DNA of 64,000 nt, taken from positions 124,001-188,000 of the forward strand of contig JADIIX010000028.1 in assembly GCA_027604505.1 (NCBI GenBank). The letters are read 5' to 3'. The position numbers and the translations under genes were made by a program. The first letter of the stretch is position 1; every line of letters begins with the position of its first letter. Shown in pieces: positions 10,771 to 23,495 of this stretch. Source of the DNA: Gonapodya sp. JEL0774 (Eukaryota > Monoblepharomycota > Monoblepharidomycetes > Monoblepharidales > Gonapodyaceae). The notes beneath the pieces are model-generated. The model was given only the letters and a program-made list of their open reading frames with translations, had not been told where the DNA came from and searched no databases.

Positions 10771-11962
10771 ATGGCAGAAGAAAATCATCCGAAGACAATT
10801 CAAGATCCTCTTGTGTGGATTGATTGCGAGGTAGAATTCCTATGTTGCGATGGGAATGGAATGTTTTCCGATGTTCAACAACTCCTGCACTTCGACTTAC
10901 ACTTCAATTCGAATGGATCACAATAAATAATACCCTCATAGATGACTGGACTTAATGCGGACAAGGACCACATACTGGAAATCGCGTGCGTCAGACGATT
11001 CTTCCATAACGTGCTCTAGCCGGGAGGTTGCTACAATCACGGCAATCCACAGCGTCCTCATCACAGATGGAGATCTCAAGATTGTAGCCGAAGGACCGGA
11101 CTTAGTAATTCACTACGGAAAAGACGTCATGGATGGGATGAACGAGTGAGCTGTGCATCCGCAAACGAATTCCCTGACTTGCAGTACTAACGTAAGGATT
11201 CTCCTTACTCGTTCACAAGATGGTGTATCAAGCATCATGGTGAAGTGAGAAGAAGTCTGTTTCTCCCTTGGTTACGCGACTACTGATTATGTATGATCAG
11301 TCTGGTCTCACAGAGCAGGTCATCTCCTCTTCTATCACCCTAGCAGACGCGCAGAGTCAGGTTTTAGAGTTTCTCAAGCGACACGTAGCAAAAGGACAGG
11401 CGTGTCTTGGTCAGTGTGAGGTCGTCACGCCAATGTGTTTGCTCGTATTCAGCTCTTGATCTCAATATTGACAGCTGGCAACACAGTTCACATGGATAAG
11501 GTTCGCAATTCCCATGTGATGGGCAGCCGTCAAACTAATTGTTCACTTCGCTGACGCGGATGGAACATACATGAACCATGAATGCGCTCGGCCGCGGGGA
11601 TCCATCCTGTTTCACGTTCTCGCACGTTCACGGTGTTCACTACGTCACATCACACCGTTTCCTGCATAGATGTTTATGATCCGGGAATTTCCTGAGGTGG
11701 TGGACTGGCTACATGTGAGTGAAGTGCCGTTGTTGCATTTACGATCCTGTGCACCTCAACGAACTCGTCTCGCTTCCAGTATCGAATAGTAGACGTCTCC
11801 ACACTCAAAGAACTCGTTCGTCGGTGGTATCCGGACCTCTATTCTCGCCTCCCAGCAAAGAAGCTTTCACATCGCGCCATGGACGATATTCGAGAGAGCG
11901 TGGAAGAACTGAGATGGTACAGGAGAAACGTCCTGAAAAAGGAGAAAAGTAAATCAGACTAA
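10771..11962 (+). CDS. REX2: Oligoribonuclease (DEDDh 3'-5' exonuclease)
   Basis: Eight exons join exactly to 194 residues: 10771-10830, 10942-10985, 11053-11145, 11220-11244, 11301-11409, 11475-11500, 11670-11714 and 11780-11962. The signature is complete: VWIDCEMTGL supplies the first Asp and Glu, NTVHMDKMFM the next Asp, and SHRAMDDI the His and last Asp. [12 protein letters not shown] is also typical. The enzyme degrades 2-5 nt RNA to mononucleotides and is usually mitochondrial in fungi (yeast Rex2). Length matches the family (about 180-200). No obvious targeting peptide is present, since the protein starts only a few residues before the catalytic core. Two exons are 25 and 26 nt long. 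The symbol follows the yeast orthologue name. Confidence 0.95.
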
Positions 11963-12213
11963 ATAGATATGCAAATAAAACACGGAAACGGAAGCCGATA
12001 TGTTGGTGTAGTCTTAGGCAACGCGGTGTCCATGTGCGCATGGTTCCAAGACCAACGCTCGCTCACTCGCTCCAACTGCTTTCACGGTCTCTCCGTTCAT
12101 TCATTTGCCCTTGTCTTGCTGAATCTCGTCATACTACGAATCGCCGCCCTTCCCAATCATCTTCGATCACCCGCAGCAAAGAGTTTTCCACCACTGTTTG
12201 TCAACAGCTAGAA

Positions 12214-14337
12214 ATGTCCACAACGTCGAACGCAAAATCAATGAAACTGGACTCATCTGTTCTGGCAACAGAGTTCATGGACTTTGTGTCCAACGTGGGT
12301 GGCCATTTCGATCTTTGGTAGCGGAGCTAACATACCTGTAAAATTTGGAATCCTCAGTCGCCGTCCCCGTTCCACGCAGTGGCTAACGCTGCAAAGCTCT
12401 TGCTTGCAGCTGGCTTCACGGAGATACGCGAGCGGGACAGCTGGTCAGGAAAGCTTGCTCCGGGTGGCAAGTACTTCTTCACTCGGTGAGTACTGTCCCA
12501 TTCAACCGTACATCCGACAGGAACTCGGGGACAGTTCTTCGGAAGCGAACCGTCTGTCTGTGAATTTCCAATGCCTAAACGTGTTTTCTCATCACATGTT
12601 ATCACCAGCAACCACTCCTCTATCCTCGCTTTCTCCCTTCCACAGTCATTCACGCCCACCAAGCCCTCGTTCGCCATTTACGGTGCCCACACAGACTCCC
12701 CCTGTCTAAAACTTAAGCCTATCTCGAAGAAGGAAAAGGTTGGGTACCTTGAAGTCGGAGTGCAGACCTATGGAGGTGGTTTGTGGAATACTTGGTTCGA
12801 CAGGGACTTGGGCGTAGCGGGAAGGTTGGTGGTGGAGGGGAAAAACGGCGCAGTGGAACATAAGCTCGTGAAAATCAACAAGTAAGCTATATGGTCGAAC
12901 GGATCGCGGATCGGCCTGTGCAGCTGACCACCACCCTTGGCATCGCGCAGACCCATTCTCCGTATCCCGACTCTCGCTATCCATCTTGACCGTACTGTTG
13001 ACAGTGAGGGCTTCAAGTTTAACAAGGAGCTTCAGCTTCTACCCGTTCTTGGTGCGGTTACCCCAAAAGTGCCCAAGGCATCGGAACTGCCAAAACCCGT
13101 AGAAGTAAAAGAGGAGGTACTTGCGTATGAGCGACACCACAAAGCCCTGGTGGACATGTTGGTGGAGGAATGCGGGATCGCTTGTGGGTTATCCTGAATG
13201 ATGGTGATTACCGCGCGCTCCTCCACGTCCTCCTCCTCATCCCTCAGCGGCGTCCGACCTTCTGGACCTCGAACTCTGTCTCTACGACACTCAACCTGCT
13301 ACTCGTGGTGGAGTCTACGGAGAGTACATCTTCTCTGCTCGGTTGGACAACCTCTGCATGTCGTGGTGTGGGATCAAGGTAAGCTGAATCCGAGTTTTCG
13401 TTCAATGCCATGTGCCAAGGCGAACATCATCAATGGACTACATTCAATATCGTTGCACCCTCTCTGCAGGCTCTGATACTCGACACCACCTCCTCCACTG
13501 CAGCCTCGTCCGCGGTCCGAGTTGTATCTCTCTTTGATAACGAGGAGGTGGGATCGACCTCCGCGTTCGGTGCCGATAGTCACTTCCTTGAGGCCACGCT
13601 CAGGAGGATAGTAGCCGGGGCTGGGGCGACGGGACCGGTGAGTGGACTCCGCTGAATATAGTTGCGAGATGTACTGACATGTGGACCTATTCTGTCCTCC
13701 ATCACAACTTTTCTGCGCGCGTAGACGGCATTCGAGGAATCGATCCATCGGTCGTTCTTAATCTCGGCGGACATGGCACATGCAGTGCATCCAAACTACG
13801 CGTGAGTCGGCCAATCATGCGTCCCGCTTATTGCTGTCCCCATCACTCATCGGCGTGCACGCCTTTTGTACGCTTTATGCCTACCTGGTGACACAGTGAC
13901 AAGCACGAAGATTTGCACAGACCTCAGATCAACAAGGGACCCGTGATCAAGACCAACGCCAATCAAAGGTACGCGACGACAGGAGTGACGGCCGCAGTGA
14001 TTAGGAGAATCGGCAAGACTGTGGGAGTGCCAGTGCAGGTACGTATTTTCGTGTAGTGACTTCAGCAAGCTTCGTGTAGTTACACCGGACGTGTGGTTTT
14101 TCGGAATTGTAGGAGTTCGTCGTCCGCAACGACTCTCCGTGTGGTTCCACGATCGGTCCCCTTCTTTCAGCCAAACTAGGCCTCCGGACGGTCGATATTG
14201 GCAACCCGCAATTATCAATGCACAGTATCCGAGAAATGGGAGGCGTGGAGGACCTCATTTACTCCGTCAGCTTGGTGGCCGAATACTTTGGTACATGGGA
14301 AGATTTGGACGGGGACGTTTCTGGTGCAGCTTTATGA
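12214..14337 (+). CDS. APE4: Aspartyl aminopeptidase, M18 family
   Basis: The protein is a full-length M18 metallopeptidase (roughly 470 residues) spread over about nine exons. Exon 1 is 12214-12294 and exon 2 begins at 12358 with SPSPFHAV. All five metal or catalytic positions of the family are visible in order: GAHTDSPCLKLKP (His), FDRDLGVAG (Asp context), SLFDNEEVGS (Glu-Glu), SADMAHAVHPNY (Asp, His region) and LSMHSIREMGG (last His). The enzyme removes N-terminal Asp or Glu from peptides and acts as a dodecamer in cytosol or vacuole. An in-frame ATG at 12040 would add 58 residues that look like a mitochondrial presequence; the start at 12214 is preferred on family length. The family is DNPEP in animals and Ape4 in yeast. 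Confidence 0.93.
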
Positions 14338-14813
14338 GGAGACTGGGGAAATTCTTCGACGTGAAAGGGGACAAACGTGACGTGGGATAATTTGGGACTT
14401 GGCCATCGGTTTGAGCAAACAAACCCGAATTTAGTTCGCAAAGGTCGTCAAATGATTTGGTGGGGGGTTGAGGGGGACATACATAAGTCGGGAACTGGTG
14501 GGGGTGTGACCGTCATCGGCGATCATGCCCAAGAGTTGAATTTGGTGACTGTCGAAACAGAATAACAGCACACCCTGCACACCCTCAATAACACACATGG
14601 AGACCGCGATCAGCCAGATTGTCAGCTCAATTTTTAGTGTTACTCGAACGCATCTGTTTTGTTTGATCGGATCGAGCGGATGAGCGGGGCTGCCTGAGCG
14701 GCATGGACCCGCACAATTCCGGCACAACACCCCATTTGAACAAACACTGATCCGACGCGCAGTAGTTATTTCTCGGACTCACGGATTCATCACACACCGC
14801 ATCATAGAAGCCA
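14338..14813. other. Intergenic, no gene seen
   Basis: Spacer of about 475 bp between the aminopeptidase and the glutamine-synthetase-like gene. No convincing coding frame or RNA gene was found. Confidence 0.4.
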
Positions 14814-17069
14814 ATGTCTACTGCTCCGTTTGCATCGGCCTTATCCCGGTCTCAGTCAGAGGAAACCGTGTCTGCTCTTTCCAACGGACCCGTGGCAAAG
14901 GCTGCAGACCCGCTTGCTGGCATCCAATGGGTCCGAGCGGGATTTTGTCTGAACAAGTGAGAAATGAGTTCAGACTGGAGTCGGTGCATCCTTGAGATGA
15001 CTCTGGTTCTCACTGACGGAATGTTCCTATTTTTTCGTGTAGCAACAACGTCATGTCGGTTGTTTTCCCGGTACACCGATTGGAGAAGCTCAGCAAGACT
15101 GGACTCGGGAAACCATATGCTCTCTTCCAAACTCCCGTCATGGTAGGTGACGAAGGGTTTGGCGCGCTGGCCAGGGGGCAGGGCATCGAGGAGTGAGAGG
15201 AGCAGGCGGACTTGTGGTGATCAGGGACCGCGCAACTCACCCGGGAACTATTTTTTCTTTTCTCTATCATTTCTAGTATGACACGATAACACCAGGTGCC
15301 GGCCTCGGCTGTGTTGGCGAAGTCAACTGTGTTCCCCAACTGGATACTCTTCGTGTGCTGCCGTGGCAGCCAAACACAGCAATGGCTCTTGCCGAGTTTT
15401 ACACTCGTGAAACTTCCAAAGGTAGGCTTTCAAGGTCACATCTATTGAGAAACCGCTGATCTCACAAGATGTTTTCGATAGATTCCGTCTCTGGTTCTCC
15501 GACGCCGTACTGCCCCCGTTCTTTCCTCAAGAGACAACTCGCGGCATTGAAAGCCGAGACCGGACTGACCGTTCGTTTAATAGTCCTGTTTTAGTAATGC
15601 TCGTGGCTAATATTGTTGCTTTTTGACGATCCACATACAGCCTGTGGTGGGCCTTGAAGTCGAGTTTATGCTGTTCAAGGGCTACGACCCGGTGACCAAA
15701 CTTCCCGTGAAGCTCGAGTAAGTATTCAATAGCGCTCAAAAATGCAGCATATAACTTGACGCGAGTCTTTGTCGTTTTTGCAACAGTGACTTGTGAGATT
15801 CTCTTGTACACCTCGAGCAGCGCACTACTTTTGAGACTGAAGTGTTTCTCCACATCTTTTTACCAGCATGTATTGCGAAGACAGAAGCTGGAGCGCTGTG
15901 GGCGGGAAAGTGCTCACAGAGGTTGCAGATACCCTCATGCAGGTATGTTAACGTAGTGTCTTCGTACAATCACCGTTGAATCACCGTCTAACTGGGCCTC
16001 CCTAGCTCGGTATTGAAGTGTACACTTACCACCCAGAAGCAGCCAGCGGCCAATACGAAATCTCCTTGGGACCGGTCCCCATGCTCCGCGCTGCAGACGA
16101 TATCCTTTTCGTTCGCCAAGCCTTACATGCGGTCGCTTCGAAATACGGTCTCAACGCGACGACCACACCCAAGCTCCAGTTAGATCAACCTGGTAACGGC
16201 GCCCACATGCACGTCTCCCTCGTTGACGAGCAAGGAAAGAACACCTTCCCCGATCCGACCGCCGAAAAGAAGTTCTCAAAGACATCGGAGAACTTCATCG
16301 CCGGTATCTTGGACCACATGGACGCGATTCCGGCCGTCTCCATGCCCAGCGTGAACTCGTACGCACGTGTGGCGAAGTCGATGTGGGCGTCGTACTACAT
16401 CACTTGGGTGAGTGTACTCGCAATCGCAAGCGAGTGAGAGAACAACACTATGGCGCTTCAGATCTCATCTTCGACTCTTCTGCTCTCATGTAGGGTTACG
16501 AGAACCGGGAGTGTACTGCTCGAATCGCCAGCCCGCCGTATGGAGGTGCGTTTCTTCTTACGGGCACGCTCTACGAGTTGCTCACATTCCAATTCGACCC
16601 ACTCAAATTCCGACACAGGTTCCTACAACAACGTCGAATTCCGCCCGCACGATGGTTCCGCGAATCCATACCTCGCTTTTGGCACATACGTTGCCGCAGG
16701 GTTGGACGGTATCCGCCGAAAATTGGAGCTTGGTGTCGACATGAAAGATGATCCGGCAGAATTGCCCGACGAAGAAATTGCAAAGCTCGGATTGAGGTCC
16801 CTCCCCAATTCTCTGCCAGAGGCATTAGATAATCTCGCCAAGGATCAGGTAAATTTTTGTAGTCTGATATCATGTTCTCTGTTGCGCGTAGCAGTTCAAA
16901 TGGTGACGATCAATCGGATTTTCCTTCCGCAATTCCTTTACAGGTCCTTATGGACGCCATGGGTCCCGATATGTACAAGGTCTACAACGCCGTCAAGCGC
17001 TTCGAGTACGACACCGTTTCCAAGTGGCCCATCGAGGACCAAATTAAGCTCTACACGTCGCGGTATTAG
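14814..17069 (+). CDS. GSI-type glutamine-synthetase-like enzyme (FluG C-terminal type)
   Basis: About ten exons encode a protein that matches the catalytic half of fungal FluG and the bacterial gamma-glutamyl-polyamine synthetase group rather than the main eukaryotic GSII. Visible landmarks are YDTITPGAGLGCVGEVNCVP, PVVGLEVEFMLFKGYDP, EAASGQYEISLGPVP (metal/glutamate site), PGNGAHMHVSLVD and EFRPHDGSANPYLA. The last exon ends at TAG 17067-17069. No amidohydrolase domain precedes it, unlike Aspergillus FluG. Enzymes of this fold ligate an amine or ammonia to the gamma carboxyl of glutamate using ATP; which amine is used cannot be read from the sequence. The start at 14814 gives a short Ser-rich leader before GIQWVRAGF. 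It is not the housekeeping GSII. Confidence 0.88.
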
Positions 17070-17558
17070 ATCGCGGGTGGGGCAGTGCAAAGTTCGTGCT
17101 TCACGCCGCTGGGCTGCAAGTTGGGATTAGAATATGTGATTATAGTTTTGTGTATGTACCATGTTACAACATCAAAGAGCCCGTTCCACTTAGAAGTTAG
17201 AATGAAAGAAATTCCTGATTGTCCAGATATCGCGGCGCGTAAGGAGAAATTGTTCTCAAGTTTTCAAGGACAGCAAGGTGGCGTGACTATAATTACCGAA
17301 TATTCTCAAAGGTACGTTGTGAACTAGTCGGGTGCTGGTTCTCCGAACTCCATAGCAGTGACAAAAATAAGATCCCACCATAGCAGAGAAATGTGATTGT
17401 GATCCTCTTATCTCTTAGTATGAATTCGGGAGGATGATCTGCAGTAATTCCCGTTCGAATCAGACAACGAATGAACGTCTCCCTTCCGCAGTGTCTTTCA
17501 ATTACCCCACAATGCTATTATTATTAGTCCAGTAGTCGCTATATATGCCCCTAACCGT
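17070..17558. other. Convergent intergenic space
   Basis: The plus-strand GS-like gene and the minus-strand transporter gene end towards each other here. The 490 bp is likely shared 3' untranslated sequence. No further gene is seen. Confidence 0.4.
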
Positions 17559-20418
17559 TCACCTCAAACTCCACACCGTGCCCAACACCGCCATCAAGCT
17601 TCCCCACAACACCAAAACCCAGCACACAGCCCTCTCCCACGACTCGGCACGCACTTCATATCCACTTCCCTTTCCGTAGTAGCCGCCGGAACCACTGCTG
17701 AGAGAGAGAAAACATGCACAAGGGAAAACAACGGACACAGTGAAAGAGAAGAGAGAGCCCAGCAGACCCATGACACGGTGGAAACCGGGGAAGAGGATCT
17801 AAAGAGAGAGGGAATGGAGTAAATGTTGATTCGGTAAGGGGTTGGAAGTGAAAGGCGTCCTCCTTCAAAGTTCAAGAGGCTCATGCACTTACAGCGATGC
17901 ACACGGCGACAAAAGACGTAGCGGAGCGGAGGAGAACCCGGAGGAAGCGACGGATGCGGCTGTGTGGTGGTACCCAGGATGGGAAGAGGAGGAGCTCGAA
18001 AGAGATATTCACAGGATTAATGGAGAGGCCGAACTTAATGAAAAATTTGCGACCAATGGGTGGGAAGCGAATCGATGAACAGATGAGTGTATAATAATCT
18101 CCCAAGCGTATTTGCAAATCACATACTTTCGTGAGGGGATTGATGGCGATAAGGATTATGGTCGTCCTTGTGAGTGCAGGGTTGAAGGTGGGGACGGTAG
18201 GGAGGTTTTGAGTGATCTAAAATGAAAGGGTAGTGCGTTACACAGAGTGGAGATGAGCACGACTGGGGAGGGCCGCACACGGATGTGGTGAAACGTGACG
18301 ATAGGGTAACCACCACAGTGTGCTCATAATTATCAATCCTTGTAAACGATCGCCTCCTCATAATCTCCAGCAATCCGCAATTTCAAATCGTTTGTACCCA
18401 CCTCCTGCATCGCCCCCGCACCAAACATGATGTATCCTGCCACGCCAAGCATAGTTGACAAAATGGTCACGATGGTGAAGGTGACGGTGACCATGGTGGG
18501 ATACTCGGATGGGTTAGCCATGTCGCGGTACTTGATGGTAGCGGAGGGGGAGAGGGAAGAGCGACGTAAGGGACCAGCGGGGGAGCCATGTACGGCCACA
18601 AACAAGTACCCACGATGTTGGGGAAGGTAGCGTGGCCACTGTATCCCGCCATGACCAAACCTACAGACATAGGTAGGTCGAACCACGGGCCACCTGGCCG
18701 ATCGGCGGGAATGAGCCACTGAACAGTGGGGCTGGGGTGGGTGAGGGAACCTGGTGGCGTGGTGGTGGTGAGACCAGAATAAAGGACAATGGTGATGAGG
18801 AAGATGATGGACTTGAGGGTTCAAAGTGGGGACACAGTGTTACGTGGCAATTTGGATTGGTTCATGTGAAGGAATATAATGTAGTGATTAGAGAGGGAGG
18901 AGCAAAAAGCCGGACGGAATTCAACCAACCACAATTCCGACCAAGCTCCCATAACTCAGCAATCGCGTCCCCTTGCCCAATGTCGTGACACCCATCACTA
19001 ATCCCACCCCAATTTTGATGTAGATCAAATCCCACTCAGGTTTCAGAGCCTGGATGGAGTCCGAGGCGAGAATGACCAAGGCGACAGACGCAGTGAGAAG
19101 TTCAATGATGAAGAGAATGGAGATGGAGATACGCCCACGAGGACCGAACGACGCGTGGCCGAGGTCGGCGTAGGTTTGCACTGAGCACACCAGACAGGCG
19201 ATGGCGAATTGATGGGGCGTTTTGCAGCGCAAAGCAAAAAAACAGACCCAATAAGCGGTGTTGAGTTCGATTATCGTGTCAGAACAGTTACTCCCGAACA
19301 CACCATCGTCTGACATACACCGAATCAGGATCCTCGCCGTAAAGTTTGTGACGAGGGCAAGTACGATGCTCTCAGTGACACCAACAGCCACAGACGTCAG
19401 GGCAAAAGCGAAGGGCAATGAGAGAATGCCTTGCGCGATCAGCAGAAAGTTAATCAGAACCATTTCGAGGGGAACAAGTTGGGTGACATCAAGTGCACCC
19501 ACCTATCCCCATCAAGATGTTAATGGCGTTAAAGCAAGTCTGCGCAAAAGTGCTTTTGATATCTTCTCCGACAACACCGTGTCCGCCATCGTGTCCAAGC
19601 CCGTCATACGCTTTCGAGCTGTCTATCGCCACTTCTTCTTCCGCCGCGGTCGCGAGCAATGGTGTGGTTTCGTCCACACTACGGTTGGACGAAGAAGGTG
19701 CAGCAGGAGCCATTGGGGGGAGGCCGGTCGCTGATACAATCGGTGGTGTGTTGGTCCGTTTCGGGACAACCGAGGACCGGCGGCGCGAGCCACTGAAATT
19801 GGCACTTGCTGGACTACCAGCGCCAGGAGATGATGCAATCAGAGAAGGGCGACGGGGTGGTGGCCCACCGAGAGTGGAAAGCGGGCCAGCCGGGTAGTAG
19901 GACCCAGATGTGTGTGATGACGTGGAGCGGTTCGAGTCTGTGCGATGTCGTGAGAAACGAGAGACCGAGACAGGCGATGACCCGAAAGTGGCAGGAGCGA
20001 TGGAGGAACCTCTACGAGAACTGTTTTGGTTCTGGTCCTGCCATGGGTTTCCAAAGTACATGTGGTTGAGGTTGTCCGCGGACTCTTCGTCAAACTCCTC
20101 TTCGTCGCCATCGTCAGTGCTGCCCGTCTCGACGTCCACCTCCTCCTCGAGCGTGTCGAGGCCATTTCTGGCGGCTCCACCGGCGAGCGGAGCAACGATT
20201 GCGGACTCGTGTTCCCAAAAATTTGACTCGACAGATCGTCTGTAGGAGCGAGAAAACGACGACAGCGCGGACGCCACATCCGGCAAAATAGACTGGCGAC
20301 GCTCCGCAGGCCGAGTTTGCGGGGTTGCTGTCTGAGATGCTGTCGCAGGAGTTGCCGGTTCTTGGTGCTGCAGTCCGTTGGGTCCAATCGCCGCGTTGGT
20401 CGCAGAAGCCGACGACAT
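17559..20418 (-). CDS. Vacuolar amino-acid transporter (AAAP/AVT1 family)
   Basis: The first exon (from ATG 20418) encodes about 300 disordered Ser/Pro/Asp/Glu-rich residues, followed by FAQTCFNAINILMGIG. The splice removing about 19441-19505 joins this to ILSLPFAFALTSVAVGV, the conserved first transmembrane unit. Further exons give LILVTNF-like helices, SILFIIELLTASVALVIL, GLVMAGYSGHATFPNIVGT (the hallmark sixth-to-seventh helix motif), YPTMVTVTFTIVTILSTMLG, and the last helix near 17560-17620, with stop at 17559-17561. The family exports or imports neutral amino acids across the vacuolar membrane with protons. The long acidic, serine-rich N-terminal tail is usual in fungal AVT1 proteins and is a likely phosphorylation region. 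Confidence 0.85.
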
Positions 20419-20750
20419 CGTGTTGATTCTGTTTCCTTTTCGGACAAAGATCGATGTGAAAATTGGTCGTCACAATGTCTGAGTTGTAAGTTAGAAGTTT
20501 TGACTTCCTTGTCCGCATACCCGCGCGGCCGCACTTTATCCGCCACTGCAGTGTTTGTCTCCCACAGCAATTCACGAGAATTCACAGTTTAGTTCTCCAA
20601 GTTCACGCCATCCCCAAATATGAACTGTGCGACTCATGCGCAACGATTTCCCTTGCCTCTACTTTCAAACTGCCAATTTCCACGTAAAAGTACAAAGACG
20701 ATATATGACACAATCCCTCCCAGGACTTATTCTACTCCTCACAAAAACCC

Positions 20751-22425
20751 TCACATCACCTTGCAGTTCTTATCTTCCCCAGAATCTGGCCCCGTTTTAC
20801 CCTTGGACGCCTGGTTCCTCTTCACTTCTACGATCTCCGCCTTATCCATCTCTCCACCGCGTGCCATGATCACCGAGATCTCGCGCAGGAGGACTTGCCA
20901 CGCCAAGATCTCCTTTTGCTTTTCTTCGTAGGGAATGTTGCGGACGTCGGTGATACCGTAAGTGCTGTGAGAATTTCAGTGGGTGGTGGATGAGCACGGA
21001 GCTTCATGGAAAAGATCATATCAACCACATTATATGGCGTCTCCGGAAACTCACACGGCCACCACCATCCTTTTGAAATCATTGAGTCCGATGCCTCCCA
21101 TCTCGTACTGGTGCTTCCAACCCAACAGCAATATATCAGTGACAACGCTCAACTGGTTCTTGCCAAACGAACGCTTCGAGTGCGCAACAATGCGCTCAAC
21201 GATCCCAGCTAACGGGAACGCAGATGGGTCTGGGTACAGACGCTTGTAGGCTGTTCCACGAAGAAGGAGTGGTCGGGGATCAAACAGGTCAGGTCGTGTG
21301 TGAAAGTGAAATGGGTAATATGACGCACCTGGGTTCTGGGAAAACAGGCATTCCATGGCAGATTTGCCCTGTTGTCATGGTGGCAAGAAACAGATACAGA
21401 ATCAAGAGATCAGTACATATCCATCTGTAGATGGATCCCGCATGTGCGATTTCGCCAAACCACAATCATCTCCCTGACACACCCGATCTGCAACTCACCA
21501 ACTTATCCACCAGTCCATCCTTTTTGATCGATGACCAGCTCGAAATCACAAGCTCCATCTGCTGTTTCGAAACGTCCACGGTGAGCTCCTTCCACGGACA
21601 CGCCTTCTTCGACTCCACCAGACTGTTCCAATCGAGCGAGTGGCCCAACGTCCCCTCCTTCTTCGCCGACGAGGACGAAATGCGCGAAAAGATGGAGGAT
21701 CTGCTCGATCTGCGTCTGGTCGATCCCATAGTGGCGGTGGCATCACCTTCCTTCACCTGACTTGACGTCTCCGTGTCCTCTTCCCCGCTCGCGATCGACG
21801 ACTCGTCCTCAGCCTCGTGAATAGACCGGATTGCGGACGTCATCGACGACCCGGTACCGGATTTGCGGCGCGAGAGAGACCCGGTGTGGTCCGCTTGGGG
21901 TTCTGCAGTCGACAAGGAGACGAAGGGGCAAAGAGCGGGCGTGGAGGGTGAGAAGGAGATCTGCTTGGAGGTACCCGAACCGAGCGCGGCAGACGTCTGT
22001 GATGCGTTACGTTCGAGCTCTTGTACCCGCGCCAGGAGGTCCATGTGGGCCACCTTCAAGTAGGCCACTTGATCGTGCAAGGTGACGGTGCTCGCCGAGA
22101 TGTCCGCATGGTGTCCAGCAAATGGTCTTTCCTTTGCAACCTCCTCTGCAGCTGTTAGAACCAAATTCGGGTGATGCAATGTGGTCGCAGACGACGCGTG
22201 CTTTCCCGCACCACCTGTCAGGGCGGCTGCCTTGAGAGCATCGTTCTCAGACCTGAGAGAGACGACTTGAGCCCTCAGTGAAATCAGCTCCGACAAAATT
22301 TCAGCGGATATAGAGGTGTCGGATGGTTGGGGTTGTGGATTATTGCCTGCCTGGTCGGTGAGATTGTACGAGGGCAAGGGAGGGAGAGTCGCCGGCTTGA
22401 GAAGGTCGATAGTTGGGGCAGCCAT
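20751..22425 (-). CDS. Coiled-coil protein with globin-like domain and CAAX box
   Basis: The ATG at 22425 opens a large exon with two heptad-type helices (AEILSELISLRAQVVSLRSE and DQVAYLKVAHMDLLARVQEL) and a Ser-rich linker. From about 21600 downward a helical domain begins VSKQQMELVISSWSSIKKDG. Three introns are removed (donors at about 21497, 21328 and 20992). The joined domain includes AMECLFSQNPAYKRLYPD and LGWKHQYEMGGIGLNDFKRM, which fits the A helix, the B-C turn and the F helix of a globin, with the His in WKHQY at the proximal heme position. A helical tail ends in Cys-Lys-Val-Met just before the TGA at 20751, a prenylation signal. The globin assignment is my structural reading and not certain; the coding structure is firm. 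Confidence 0.6.
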
Positions 22426-23495
22426 CGATTCGAATTGACGATAGGGAAAGATAGTGATTTTGGGTGCTGGGCGGGAGATTGTGGAGTGAATTGTGAGATT
22501 TATTATATCTGATTCCCTGATCATTTGAACTGACGTCACCTCGAGTGTCGAATCAAGCGATCCCAAAGAGCGCAGCAGGGCCAGCAGTAGCGCGAGCTCA
22601 CGTTCTCAAAGCAGCGACGTTTTCAAGATGAATCCTGGATCCTGCAGGGCATTTCAGTGATTCCACAGGGGTGGACCCCGTTGTGCGTGGTCCAGGCCAC
22701 ACCTCCCCCACCTTCGCCATTCTTCGCGAGTGAGTCAGACAAGGTCAGGCAGCCAGTGATCAATGATGAGCAGAACGTTCAAGGAGGGGGGAAAGCGTTT
22801 GTGGACGTATGCGGTTTGCGGTCGACAAGAATGTGTGGAGATGTGCTTGGGGACATTGATGTGCCCATACATCCGGGCTTGAATGAATGGAGTCCCGACC
22901 ACCATCACGATACAGTACCACCTTTGCATTCCACATTGGCAATCCGTAAATGAAAAGAGGATTGTGGCTGACACCCACAATGAGTTTATCTCCACTTCCT
23001 CACGTTAATATAACGTGGTTCACTAGCTCATGATCGGCGTCTCACCACAGTGCAATACGTCTAGAACAGCGCTTCCCCTACTATATATCTAAGGACGTGC
23101 TTGAGGCTACGTCGGTGATTGGTACACGCCCTAGTGCCCACCCGCACGTGATATTCCACCGCCAGATGAAGCAACCACAATGAAGTGCGAGTACTCGGAG
23201 GCACCTGCCACAGCATCCCTCGAAGAACGAACGGATACTTATGTAAGTCAACGACAACTGCCCAACGCAAGTATCAGACGACGCTCCCGACCACCGATTG
23301 GTCAAGATAAATTGGCAGAGCACCCTCACCCCCGATCCATCGCTCGCTTACAGCTTATAACAGATACGTGAAGCCACGCTCTTGTCGGGCGAGAAACTGG
23401 AAGAGAGTTGATGGTCAAGCTTGACCTCGGTCGTGCACGGTGCAAGCGCCCCTGTGCCGATCATCCCCAACCTCCATCCACCTCCCCAACCCACC
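22426..23495. other. Divergent intergenic region, no gene seen
   Basis: This 1.07 kb lies between the start of the minus-strand coiled-coil gene and the start of the plus-strand TPR gene, so it should contain both promoters. Overlapping open stretches at 22735-22995 on the minus strand have no consistent coding character. Confidence 0.4.

Noticed and set aside
19839-20585. Overlapping minus-strand ORFs of 153-248 codons beside the transporter N-terminus
   Set aside because: They are frame-shifted shadows of the transporter's Ser-rich first exon, which alone leads into the membrane domain.
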